From: Microbacterium sp. Marseille-Q6648
Lineage (GTDB): Bacteria > Actinomycetota > Actinomycetes > Actinomycetales > Microbacteriaceae
Assembly (NCBI RefSeq): GCF_943181415.1
Contig: NZ_CALPBZ010000001.1
Span: forward strand, 682,001-746,000
Direction: 5' to 3'
Length of the DNA stretch: 64,000 nt
A program made the position numbers and the translations under genes. Below the pieces are notes generated by a model that had not been told where the DNA came from, searched no databases, and was given only the letters and a program-made list of their open reading frames with translations. Below, one piece after another: positions 54,800-63,091 of the stretch. Each line of letters begins with the position of its first letter. The first letter of the stretch is position 1.

Positions 54800-55905
54800 A
54801 CACGCGAGAGCCGCAGACCGCACTTCCCGCACTGTCCGAAGAGCGCGTGGCCGCGATCGAGGAGGCACTGTTCGCGGACATCGCACGCGAGCGGCAGGGC
54901 GAGTCCGTCCGGCGCCGCCGGCGCGGACGCTGGTGGGTCGCGGGCGGCGCCGCCGCCGCCGTGATCCTCATCGCGGCGGTCATCGCCCCGAACCTGTCGG
55001 GAGTCGTCGGCGTGGGCGGGTCGTCGGGAGGCGACGCGGTCGCTCCCGAGATCGCGCCGGGATTCGCCGGTGACGGCGACTCCGGCGGCGCCGTGGATGC
55101 CGCCGACGGCGGCGGAGCGGCCACGGAGGACTCCGGCGACGACGCCGCCGGCGAACGGGAGATGATCACGACGGCCTCCGCCACGCTGGTCGTGGCGGAC
55201 GTCGGGGATGCCGCCCGCGCGATCGGCGAAGCCGCCGAGAGCCGTGACGGCTACGTCGAGTCCTTGAACGTGGATGCGGCCGCCTCGGAGGTTCCCGAGG
55301 GCGCCGAGCCCGGGATGACCGACGACCAGGGCGTGTCGTACCCCTACCCGTACCCGCCGGGAGGAGCCTGGATCACCGTTCGCGTGCCCGCGGAAGCCCT
55401 CACCGGACTGATCGACGAACTCGATCGCCTCGGGGAGGTCACGACGTCCACGATCTCGCGGCAGGACGTCACCGATCAGGCCATCGACCTGCGCGCACGG
55501 ATCGACGCGGCGCAGGCCTCGGTGGACCGCCTCATGGACCTGATGTCCGAGGCGGGCGACCTCTCGGACCTGATCGCGGCCGAAGCTGCGCTGTCGGAGC
55601 GCCAGGCCATGCTCGAGTCGTACCAGCAGGAGCTGGAGTGGGTCGAGCGGCAGGTGGCGATGTCCTCGCTGACGGTCTCGCTCACCCCGGACGTCGAGAT
55701 CGTCGAGGCCGATCCCGCCGGCTTCGGCGACGGACTGGCCGCAGGATGGAACGGTCTTATCGCGACCCTCAACGGGATCGTCGTCGCGCTCGGCTTCCTG
55801 ATTCCCTGGATCGCCGTGGTCGGTGCGGGGGCGCTCATCGTGTGGGCGGTCCTGCGGGCGGTGCGCGGTCGTCGGCGCACGGGGGACGACGCCGCCGCGG
55901 AGTGA
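54796..55905 (+). CDS. DUF4349 membrane protein, possible anti-sigma partner
   Basis: A 369-aa protein with an Arg-rich cytoplasmic N-terminus of ~50 residues, a transmembrane segment (VAGGAAAAVILIAAVIAP), a Gly/Asp-rich extracytoplasmic linker, the DUF4349 domain (ATLVVADVGDAARAIGEAAE, SRDGYVESLNV, TISRQDVTDQAIDLRARIDA), a coiled coil (about residues 235-290) and a C-terminal membrane segment (LIPWIAVVGAGALIVWAVL). It lacks the usual zinc-binding anti-sigma motif. The 4-nt overlap with the sigma gene suggests a functional pair; direct binding is unproven. Confidence 0.8.
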   Translation: MNTREPQTALPALSEERVAAIEEALFADIARERQGESVRRRRRGRWWVAGGAAAAVILIAAVIAPNLSGVVGVGGSSGGDAVAPEIAPGFAGDGDSGGAVDAADGGGAATEDSGDDAAGEREMITTASATLVVADVGDAARAIGEAAESRDGYVESLNVDAAASEVPEGAEPGMTDDQGVSYPYPYPPGGAWITVRVPAEALTGLIDELDRLGEVTTSTISRQDVTDQAIDLRARIDAAQASVDRLMDLMSEAGDLSDLIAAEAALSERQAMLESYQQELEWVERQVAMSSLTVSLTPDVEIVEADPAGFGDGLAAGWNGLIATLNGIVVALGFLIPWIAVVGAGALIVWAVLRAVRGRRRTGDDAAAE

Positions 55906-56008
55906 ATGCCCCATCCGAAAGTCGCACGGCTCCGAAGAGAGCGTGGCACCCGGTCACCCAGACGACGACCGCCGTCGGCCGAGGTCGCTCTGTACGAAGG
56001 AGTACGCG

Positions 56009-56683
56009 ATGTTGAAGAAGACATGGGGAATGGCCGCCGGCACGGCGCTGGTGGCAGCGATGGTCCTCGGGGCCGCCGGGGGCGCGTCCGCAGCGCATGA
56101 CGACAACCCGTCGCCGAAGGTCGGCAGCTACACCTACGGACTCGCCTCGATCCAGCCCGCCGCGGTGCCCGGGGGCGATGCCTCCGGAACGACGCGGGTG
56201 AAGGCGCTTCCGAACGGCAAGCTGCAGGTGACGGTCGAGGCGTGGGGCCTATCCCCCAACCTGCCCCACGCCATGCACCTCCACGGCGTCGACGGCCCCA
56301 GCCTCGATCAGGGCTGCCCCGGGCCCGCCCAGGCCGGAGAGGACGGCGTTGTGACCGTTCTGGACGGCGTGCCCTTCTACGGCGGCATCCTCACCTCGCT
56401 CACCAGCACGGGCGACGTCACCCCGGCGTCCGCGCTCGCCCTCGACCGGTACGCGACGGCGGACGCCGACGGGTACCTGTACTACCAGCGCACGCTCTCG
56501 AGCCCCGAAGGGTACGCCAACGCCGACACGGTGCAGGTGATCGTCCACGGCATCGACTTCGACGGCAACGGCATGTACGCCTTCAACGCCGACGACCCGT
56601 TCGCCAGCCGGTCGTCCTCGCTCGGCGCCGGGATCCCGCTCGAGGCGACCGTGCCGGTCCTGTGCGGCGGCATCGCGAACTGA
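56009..56683 (+). CDS. Secreted CHRD-like protein
   Basis: A 224-aa protein with a Sec signal peptide (MLKKTWGMAAGTALVAAMVL, cleavage probably after ASA near residue 28). The mature part contains PHAMHLHGVDGP, two Cys that could form a disulfide (CPGPAQAG and the C-terminal VLCGGIAN), and VQVIVHGIDFDGNGMY. It resembles CHRD or Cu/Zn-SOD-like secreted domains, but assignment is tentative. AGGAG lies about 8 nt before ATG 56009. It follows DUF4349 by 103 bp and ends at a strong terminator. Confidence 0.65.
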   Translation: MLKKTWGMAAGTALVAAMVLGAAGGASAAHDDNPSPKVGSYTYGLASIQPAAVPGGDASGTTRVKALPNGKLQVTVEAWGLSPNLPHAMHLHGVDGPSLDQGCPGPAQAGEDGVVTVLDGVPFYGGILTSLTSTGDVTPASALALDRYATADADGYLYYQRTLSSPEGYANADTVQVIVHGIDFDGNGMYAFNADDPFASRSSSLGAGIPLEATVPVLCGGIAN

Positions 56684-56695
56684 CCCGAGGAAGAC

Positions 56696-56726
56696 AGAAG
56701 AGCCGGTCCTGTGGACCGGCTCTTCT
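56696..56726 (+). terminator. Strong terminator after the secreted protein gene
   Basis: A 14-bp perfect stem: AGAAGAGCCGGTCC (56696-56709), loop TGT, GGACCGGCTCTTCT (56713-56726). It ends 4 nt before the tRNA-Glu fragment, so it may terminate both strands. Confidence 0.85.
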
Positions 56727-56729
56727 GGT

Positions 56730-56773
56730 TGGTGACCCCAGCGGGATTCGAACCCGCGTTACCGCCGTGAGAG
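56730..56773 (-). other. 3' half of tRNA-Glu: attachment site at the island edge
   Basis: On the minus strand the sequence ends in CCA and contains the tRNA-Glu T arm (GGTTCGAATCC), variable loop and 3' side of the anticodon stem (CTCTCAC then GGCGG). The 5' side does not pair, and the D arm and acceptor 5' strand are missing. This is the pattern left when an element integrates into the 3' end of a tRNA gene. Confidence 0.75.
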
Positions 56774-56868
56774 AGCGTTTTCGGGCCACATCCGCATGTT
56801 TGCGCGGACGAGAACTGTTGTTTTTATGCGGATTCTTGCACCTGTGTATCGACACATGTCGGTTTCAA

Positions 56869-56890
56869 ATGTGGGCAAAATGTGGGCAAA
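56869..56890 (+). repeat. Tandem 11-bp direct repeat near the attachment site
   Basis: ATGTGGGCAAA occurs twice head-to-tail (56869-56879, 56880-56890), about 100 bp inside the island from the tRNA fragment. The 11-bp period and location suit arm-type sites for an integrase or excisionase (inference). The rest of 56774-56959 shows no gene. Confidence 0.5.
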
Positions 56891-56959
56891 CGCCAAGTTA
56901 CCGCCCCATCTCGATAACATCTGGGATGTCACACGACGGCCCAAGGGACGACTCTTGCG

Positions 56960-57592
56960 TCATAGGCCGATTGATGGTCCGCCGGGACTGGAGGGTCCAC
57001 TGTGTGGCCGGCTGGGGTCGTACGGTCCGGCACCGGGGAAGTACCGGTCGACGGTTGGTGCTCGCCGGGGCTCCTGGATTCGGACCTCCGGCGCAAGGCC
57101 GATATCGCGCGCGCGACTCATGAAGCGCGTCGCAGTGCTCTGACTGATCTTCAGAGTGTCGGAGACGAGCTTGAGCGGAGGGTAGCTGAGAGCGGTCGCG
57201 ACGCGGTAGATCGCGATCGCGTCGAGGATGGAGTCTCTTTGCTCGCGTCCTTCCCGAGCGAGTTGGCGAGCGAGGAACACTCGGGCACCGATGGGCTGGC
57301 TCTCGCCGACATCCACTGTGACCACATCGAGTGCTGAATTCGTCATGATCCAGTGCGTGCGGACTTCACGCAGCACCTGGCTCGTGATGTCGACGCCTCC
57401 CCCCTCGCGCTCGAGGGCGGCGAATGCGACAGCGGAGCGACCGAGTGCTGCATCCCACTCCACGCGTACCGTGATCGTGCCAGGGACATCCTTTTCGCCC
57501 GATACGCGTGCGTGCCACGATCGCGGCACGCTCACTCCGCTCCCGAGATCGATCCGCTCGTCACCGATGTCGTACGTCTGCAGCTCCGCCAT
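56960..57592 (-). CDS. Island protein with a C-terminal helix-turn-helix, unknown function
   Basis: A 210-aa protein. The N-terminal ~130 residues have no recognised family. Residues ~140-175 look like a helix-turn-helix (LKLVSDTLKISQSTATRFMS). The last ~30 residues are Pro/Ser/Gly-rich. ATG 57592 (MAELQTYDIGDERIDLG) is used; an upstream start adds 20 doubtful residues. Divergent from the excisionase-like gene with 120 bp between, so it could regulate it. GC is lower than in the core genes. Confidence 0.6.
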   Translation of the reverse strand: MAELQTYDIGDERIDLGSGVSVPRSWHARVSGEKDVPGTITVRVEWDAALGRSAVAFAALEREGGGVDITSQVLREVRTHWIMTNSALDVVTVDVGESQPIGARVFLARQLAREGREQRDSILDAIAIYRVATALSYPPLKLVSDTLKISQSTATRFMSRARDIGLAPEVRIQEPRRAPTVDRYFPGAGPYDPSRPHSGPSSPGGPSIGL

Positions 57593-57712
57593 GGAACCCA
57601 CTATTCCACTCCGCCGGAGAATTCGCGAAGATGACTGTCGATCTTGGCTCACATCTGTGGTACTTTGCGTCGAAGGGAGACTGACGCTGTTGGCTCAAAC
57701 GTGAGGAAGGCC

Positions 57713-57892
57713 ATGAATCGCTCATCGGATTGTCTGGCTCTGACGATGAAGGATGCCGCGAAGCTCGTAGGCGTCGACTACCGCACGATCAAGTTGGGCA
57801 TGGAGAACGGGACTATTCCGTCGGTCCAACTGGGGCTGCGGCGAATGATCCCGCGCGCCGCACTCCTGCGCGTGTTCGGCGTCGACGCCTGA
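57713..57892 (+). CDS. Excisionase-like DNA-binding protein
   Basis: A 59-aa protein with a MerR/excisionase-type winged helix: LTMKDAAKLVGVDYRTIKLG, then NGTIPSVQLGLRRMIPRAAL. Such proteins direct excision of integrated elements. GAGGAAGG precedes ATG 57713. Its partner integrase is not visible nearby. It converges with the relaxase 3' remnant, whose stop is at 57941. Confidence 0.7.
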   Translation: MNRSSDCLALTMKDAAKLVGVDYRTIKLGMENGTIPSVQLGLRRMIPRAALLRVFGVDA

Positions 57893-57940
57893 TCACGAGT
57901 TGCTCCTGACGTTTCTGGATCACGGACCAGGAGAGGGCCC

Positions 57941-58052
57941 TCAGAGCGACAGCCCGCCGCGCGAGGCAGAAGAGTTCGGCGTAACCCATGGTGTCGACGC
58001 CTCGAGTGATCGCGCGCGTGCCGCTCGCCGCAGCTCGGCGTCTGCCGCGCGC
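57941..58052 (-). pseudogene. Severed C-terminal end of the relaxase gene
   Basis: Reading the minus strand from the left target duplication, a frame A-D-A-E-L-R-R-A-A-R-A-R continues to a TGA at 57943-57941. Joined to the large relaxase fragment across the IS (removing the IS and one 8-bp duplication), it extends that frame exactly, giving 916 aa in total. It has no start of its own and is probably not translated. Confidence 0.8.
58045..58052 (+). repeat. IS target-site duplication, left copy
   Basis: CCGCGCGC, identical to 59469-59476 at the other end of the IS. The 8-bp length is typical of IS256-family insertions. Confidence 0.85.
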
Positions 58053-59468
58053 GGTAGTGCCCCTTAACGTGGTGTAGTTCGCGGTGGCCGGTCTCGTCGT
58101 AGACGTGGGCGCGGTCACCGTGTAGTCCCTTCGAGGAATCTCCTACAACCCACTCGAAAGGCATCTTCACGATGACCGCACCTCATATTGTCGACCCTGC
58201 CGGCCTGCTTGGCGAAGCCCTCGTGGACGCGTCGCCGGATCTGATGCGCAGCCTGCTGCAGACCATGATCAACGCGCTGCTGTCCGCCGACGCGGATGCC
58301 GTGGTCGGCGCGGAATGGGGCCAGCGCTCCGCCGACCGGACCGCGCAACGTAACGGCTACCGGCATCGGGATCTGGATACCCGGGTCGGCACGATCGACG
58401 TTCAGATCCCGAAGCTGCGGCAGGGCACGTACTTCCCGGAGTGGCTGCTGGAGCGCCGCAAACGCGCCGAGACCGCGCTGATCACCGTGGTCGCGGACTG
58501 CTATCTCGCCGGGGTCTCGACCCGCCGGATGGACAAGCTGGTGAAGACCCTCGGGATCCACTCGCTGTCGAAGTCGCAGGTGTCCCGGATGGCGGCGGAG
58601 CTCGACGAGCACGTCGACCAGTTCCGGCACCGGCCGCTCGGCGACGCAGGGCCGTTCACGTTCGTCGCCGCCGACGCGCTGACGATGAAGGTCCGTGAGG
58701 GCGGCCGCGTCATCAACGCAGTGGTGCTGATCGCGACCGGCGTCAACGCCGACGGCCGCCGTGAGGTCCTCGGCCTGCGGGTCGCGACCAGCGAGACCGG
58801 GGCGGCATGGAACAGCTTCTTCGCCGACCTCGTCGCCCGCGGCCTGGGCGGGGTGCGCCTGGTCACCTCCGACGCGCACCCAGGCCTGGTGGAAGCGATC
58901 GCGGCGAACCTGCCCGGCGCGGTCTGGCAAAGGTGCAGAACCCATTACGCCGCGAACCTGATGTCCGTGACTCCGAAGACGATGTGGCCGGCGGTGAAAG
59001 CGATGCTGCACTCCGTCTACGACCAGCCCGACGCCGCCGTGCACGCGCAGTTCGACCGGCTGCTGGACTACGTCGACCAGAAGCTGCCCGACGCGTTCGA
59101 GCACCTCGATGCCGCCCGGGCCGACATCCTCGCGTTCACCGGGTTCCCCGAAGGGCTCTGGCAGCAGATCTGGTCCAACAATCCGAACGAGCGCCTCAAC
59201 CGGGAGATCCGCCGCCGCACCGACTCGGTCGGCATCTTCCCGAACCGGGACGCGATCATCCGCCTCGTCGGCGCCGTGCTCGCCGAGCAGACCGACGAAT
59301 GGGCCGAAGGCCGCCGGTACCTCGGCCTCGACATCCTCGCCAAGTCCCGGCTCACCCTGATCCCCGACACCGGAAGCGAGGTGGGCACCGACATCGTCCT
59401 CGAGCTCAGCGCCTAACGCATCAACAGCTCGAAGGAACCAGAGCTACACCACTTCCCGGGGCTTGACC
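58053..59468 (+). mobile_element. IS256-family insertion sequence
   Basis: A 1416-bp element with imperfect terminal inverted repeats. The left end reads GGTAGTGCCCC and the right end, complemented, GGTCAAGCCCC; both then have GTGGTGTAG at the same distance (10 nt after GT-GCCCC-type start). Flanked by the 8-bp duplication CCGCGCGC. It encodes one transposase and has inserted into the 3' part of the relaxase gene. The exact duplication suggests a fairly recent insertion. Confidence 0.88.
58172..59416 (+). CDS. IS256-family transposase
   Basis: A 414-aa mutator-type DDE transposase. N-terminal region GAEWGQRSADRTAQRNGYRH, TRVGTIDVQIPKLRQGTYF; catalytic Asp in FVAADALTMKVREGG, Asp in RLVTSDAHPGLVEAI and Glu in NNPNERLNREIRRRTDSVG. 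Length and motifs are complete, so it is probably active. ATG 58172. Confidence 0.96.
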   Translation: MTAPHIVDPAGLLGEALVDASPDLMRSLLQTMINALLSADADAVVGAEWGQRSADRTAQRNGYRHRDLDTRVGTIDVQIPKLRQGTYFPEWLLERRKRAETALITVVADCYLAGVSTRRMDKLVKTLGIHSLSKSQVSRMAAELDEHVDQFRHRPLGDAGPFTFVAADALTMKVREGGRVINAVVLIATGVNADGRREVLGLRVATSETGAAWNSFFADLVARGLGGVRLVTSDAHPGLVEAIAANLPGAVWQRCRTHYAANLMSVTPKTMWPAVKAMLHSVYDQPDAAVHAQFDRLLDYVDQKLPDAFEHLDAARADILAFTGFPEGLWQQIWSNNPNERLNREIRRRTDSVGIFPNRDAIIRLVGAVLAEQTDEWAEGRRYLGLDILAKSRLTLIPDTGSEVGTDIVLELSA

Positions 59469-62115
59469 CCGCGCGCATCGCGTCCTGGATCGTCAGCTCG
59501 GTCGTGCCGCGCATCATCGTCGCGCCGATGTTGCCGATCGCATCCTGGTCGGTCCGGGCGATCGTGACGGCCACGTTCTGGTGCCGCCCGCGCGTCAGGC
59601 CGACGTAGAGGCCGGCCGCGTCGACATCCGGCCCCACCACTGCGGCATCCGTCGTCTCGCCTTGAATGCCATGCACCGTCGACGCGTACGCAAGTTGCAG
59701 GTGATCGAGCGCGTATTCGCGGCTCACCCGGCGAATCTCACCACTGTCACCGACCGAGGCGAGGTCAATGCTTGCATCCCAAATGTTGCGCACCACCCAT
59801 TGCGCACGATTCTCAACCCCGGTGCGCGGATCATTGCGGCGGGTCTGCACGATGTCGCCAACCAGGATGTGCTGCTCCCCCATCCCCAGCGCCAGCGTCG
59901 TGGGATCCAGCTCACCGTCATTGACCCGTCGTTGCTGGATGGCGTCGTTGATCGCGTCCGCCTCATCATTGGTACCGGCGACCAGCGCAACGCGCTTGCT
60001 GCGGGCGTGCCAATCGAAGTAGGCCGCGACCATTGCGTCGCGTGCTTCCTCCGCGCTGGCCACCCGCTGCACGTGCCCGTGTTCGAGCAACTCCCCCGCG
60101 ACTTGGAGTGCGTCGTCGCGGTCGCGGGGGTTGCGGACGCGCAGCGTGAGCGCGGCGTACTCGGGATCGCTGAACCGGTGCACGGTGTCGAGTTCGACGG
60201 ATGCTGTCGCGTAGCGCACCGCGGATGCCATCGCTCCTGCATGCCCGACCGGGAGTGCCTGGTTCGGGTCTCCCACCATCGCCACGCCGACACCGTGCTC
60301 GAGGGCGAGATCGACAAGCGCGGCCGCAGTCTGCAGGTCGACCATGCCGGCCTCGTCCACCACGATCCGATCGCCCCTCCGGAGGACGAATCTGGCTGGC
60401 CCGTCGTAGACAACCCCCGTCGTCGGGTCCGCCTCGCCGCGGGACAGACGCGCCCAGACTTGGGCTCCGGCGGAGTCAGTGTGCCAGCGGTAGCCGTGGT
60501 CGGCGAGCAGCGCGTGCAGGCTCGAGGCCGCGGCACCGACTTCGCGCGATGCGACCGATGCCGCCTTCCGGGTCGGCGCGACCACCAGCATCCGTCGCCG
60601 CTGTCCTGCCAGTCCCGCGTATGCGACGCGCAACATCGTGGTCTTGCCCGCGCCAGCCGGCCCGGTGACCGCCACCAGCCCACCCCTCCCCGCGATCGCG
60701 CCCGCTGCTGCGAGCTGCGAGGCATCCAGGGTGTCGATGTCCTCGATGGATGCTGCGGCACGACCTAGCTCGGTCGGCAGGAGTGAGCGGCCGGGTGAGG
60801 CGAGAGCATCGAGGCGCCCTGAGAGACGGATCTTCAGGCGCATCGTCTCGGTCGCCATGTACGCCTTCACGTGACCGGGAATGTCCGCGCCCCCAGCGAG
60901 GCGCACGGACTTGCGATGCGCTCGTTCGGAGATCTCGTCGATCGTCGCGGTCAACGTGTCGCGCGGCGCGATCACGCCGCTGCGCGAGAGGGCGCGAATG
61001 GCGCCGGCACGAAGATCGAACGAGCTGAACCGGCCGCCAGAACGGGTCGACCGCGCGTCGGCGTCTACGACCGCAGCATCCGACAGCAGATCTAGGTCCA
61101 GCGCGTCCGTCGGCGTCGCGGTGTGCGCGATCGGAGACCGATCGCGGGTGAGTGCTGGCTCGATAACCTCCAGCTCGTCGCGGACCGTTGCCTCCCAGGA
61201 CTGCTCGTCCAGGTGGGCCGGCTTGTTCGGGCGCGACATCGCCCACGCTCGACGGTCAATCTGCGTCAGAACCCGGATGCTGGGGCGCGCACCGTCGTGC
61301 TCGGCGGTCCATACCGCAACCAGCCTCGCTCGGTTCCGCTCGATTTGCGCTGACCGACGCGAGAAGGGCCGTACCGCTCCGGCGAGCTGCGCCACCTCTC
61401 CGTCGTCATCGAGAGTGAATCCGTGGCGCGCGAGGGCGGCCATCCACTGCGGGTCAGTGCGGGCAGCGAGATCGCCTTCGGCATTGATCACCGTGTGCAG
61501 CTTCATCGCGACGCGTGAGTCGACGTTCGACCACTTGCCGTCCTCACCGAGGACCTTGATGTTCAACCACATATGACGGTGAGCGTGCGGGTCCAGCGCC
61601 CGTGAGCGACGATGCTGCAGCTCGACGACCTCGATGCGGGTGATGTCCTCTCGGATCAGCCCACCGTGACCACGGCGCGCGTTCAGCTCGCGCTGCCAGG
61701 TCAGCAGGATTTGATCCCGCAGCCGGTCCTGCAGCGCCTCAAACTCGGTCGCGAGTTCCGGATGCAGCAACGCAGCGATGCTGTACGACTTCGGGTGATT
61801 GAGCGTGCCGTCCAGCAAGAGGTCGGCGTCAGCGCTCAGCCGTTGCCGGCCGCGCTCCTCACCACTGACAGGGTCGTGGCCCGTGATCCACACACGAAGC
61901 CCGCCGGCAGTGAGTTCGTCGGCGGAGATGCGGCCGTGGTCGACGACGAAACGCGCAACAGTCGAGTCCGATGCCAGACCATACGCTTCGAGCGCATCAC
62001 CACCGGACGCGTGCTGGAGATGAGCGTCACAGGTCCCCTCGAGCGCGTACGCAATCGCGTGTCGTACCCCTCGGGACTCAACCCCACGCTTCCACCGCTC
62101 AAGGCCACCTCGCAT
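59413..62115 (-). pseudogene. MobF/TraA-type conjugative relaxase-helicase, 3' end interrupted by IS256
   Basis: Reads 900 codons. Residues ~1-300 are the relaxase: the three-His metal motif is at His177, His179 and His181 (DPHAHRHMWLNIKV), but the expected N-terminal catalytic Tyr block is short (AIAYALEG). Residues ~470-870 are a RecD-like helicase: Walker A GPAGAGKTTMLRVAYAG, VVDEAGMVDLQTAAALVDLA, GDPNQALPVG and GLTRGRHQN. Only 882 codons are native; the last 18 (from G-S-S-P-G-K) are IS-encoded. Normal 916-aa continuation lies at 57941-58044. Function may survive, because only the short tail is lost. ATG 62115 follows a -10-like TACTCT by 6 nt, so it is probably leaderless. Confidence 0.85.
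59469..59476 (+). repeat. IS target-site duplication, right copy
   Basis: CCGCGCGC, identical to 58045-58052. Confidence 0.85.
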
Positions 62116-62121
62116 GCAGTC

Positions 62122-62162
62122 AGAGTAGGGCTGGTTTTTACGTTTGGCCAGGACTTTTTACG
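62122..62162 (-). promoter_or_regulatory. Relaxase promoter with repeated CGTAAAAA boxes
   Basis: On the minus strand CGTAAAAA occurs at 62162-62155 and 62142-62135, exactly 20 bp apart, followed by TACTCT (62127-62122) as -10. Repeats on one helix face suggest an operator for a plasmid-type regulator or a relaxase autoregulation site. An origin of transfer in 62163-62529 is possible but not recognisable by eye. Confidence 0.45.
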
Positions 62163-62529
62163 CCTTGAAGGAACCTGTGGCGGGATGCGCCTAAATGGTA
62201 CCGATCAGGCGCCCCACCGCGATGGGTGCCTGCGTGCATTGCTGTTCATCGGTGTTCCGGACTTGGACCGTTTCGGCTCCGACGCTGTCGGTGGCAGCCG
62301 CCGGGTTGTGCGTTGTGTTGCGCTGCTCGATCGAGGCCGCATGGCGACCAGGGCGATCTCTTGAGGCGAAGTTTCGATTCGCGTGTCGCCGACGCTCGAG
62401 TCTCCCCGCGGTCTCGAATGGCGCTGAACGACTATGGGCTTGCTCGCCACGACCCGCAGACAGAACGAGGGTCCTATTGCGTCGAACGCTCCAACTGCAC
62501 CCCGGCTGACCCGTCGGACGGGACCGTGC
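62163..62529. other. Gene-free stretch upstream of the relaxase
   Basis: About 370 bp between the relaxase operator and the SHOCT gene. Several short overlapping frames exist on both strands but none has a ribosome site, codon bias or family motif. It could hold the origin of transfer or a decayed gene. Confidence 0.4.
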
Positions 62530-62775
62530 TCAGGTGCGTTCTTCGAGCGCCCGCACGACCTGTCGAAATTCGTCTGGGGTGATCTCGCCGCGCGCAAGGC
62601 GTTCCTCGGCGATCTGACGCGCTGTGTTCGGCGCCGACGGAACCTGTCCCCCACGCGGAGACGAACCTGAAGCTGCGGTGCGGACGATCAAGATGATGAC
62701 TGCCGCCAAGCTGAGCAGCAACATCACGCCGCCGAACCACATCCAGCCCCACCCGAAGCCGTTTCCGTACATCAT
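62530..62775 (-). CDS. SHOCT-domain membrane protein
   Basis: An 81-aa protein with one transmembrane segment (GGVMLLLSLAAVIILIVRT) after an aromatic/Gly-rich start, and a C-terminal SHOCT motif (ARQIAEERLARGEITPDEFR, then QVVRALEE). Such proteins accompany copper and other metal genes in actinobacterial islands. Tandem ATGs at 62775 and 62772. Confidence 0.85.
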   Translation of the reverse strand: MMYGNGFGWGWMWFGGVMLLLSLAAVIILIVRTAASGSSPRGGQVPSAPNTARQIAEERLARGEITPDEFRQVVRALEERT

Positions 62776-62817
62776 GAGCTGACCGCCCTTCTATCCGCCT
62801 GCCTGGCCGATCCGTGA

Positions 62818-62841
62818 CTCCAGCTTGCGCTGAAGCTTGAG
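62818..62841. promoter_or_regulatory. 24-bp near-perfect palindrome upstream of the SHOCT gene
   Basis: CTCCAGCTT - 6 nt - AAGCTTGAG; one mismatch between the 9-bp arms. It lies 43 bp from the SHOCT start and resembles a MerR-type operator dyad. The remaining 62842-63091 holds no recognisable gene. Confidence 0.45.
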
Positions 62842-63091
62842 CGTCCCTATAGGTCGAACGACCCGCGGTGCAAAGCACGGCATACTTCTCATGAACCTTC
62901 CCGGGGACATTGATGATTGCCAAGTCGACGGCTCCGAAACCGCGTGTCGTGGGTGATCGACGTAAAGACATGCGAGGCGCGTGTGCGGCCTCTTCGCGAT
63001 GGATGCTAACGAAAACAGCGATTCAGGCACCATCCGGACACGAGCTCCCAGCCAGCCTGACGGTGGACGGTTCCTCGGTCTCGGCGATAGC

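Noticed and set aside
56730-56805. Complete tRNA-Glu gene
   Set aside because: Only the 3' half fits; the anticodon 5' strand, D arm and acceptor 5' strand do not pair.
56796-57143. A 115-codon plus-strand frame inside the island edge
   Set aside because: Spans the tandem repeats and the end of the HTH gene on the other strand; no motif.
57813-58118. A 101-codon minus-strand frame left of the IS
   Set aside because: It crosses the IS end and the excisionase gene on the other strand; the frame that continues the relaxase is a different one.
62205-62654. A 149-codon minus-strand frame before the SHOCT gene
   Set aside because: Overlaps the SHOCT gene, no ribosome site, Arg/Ser-rich composition typical of a chance frame.
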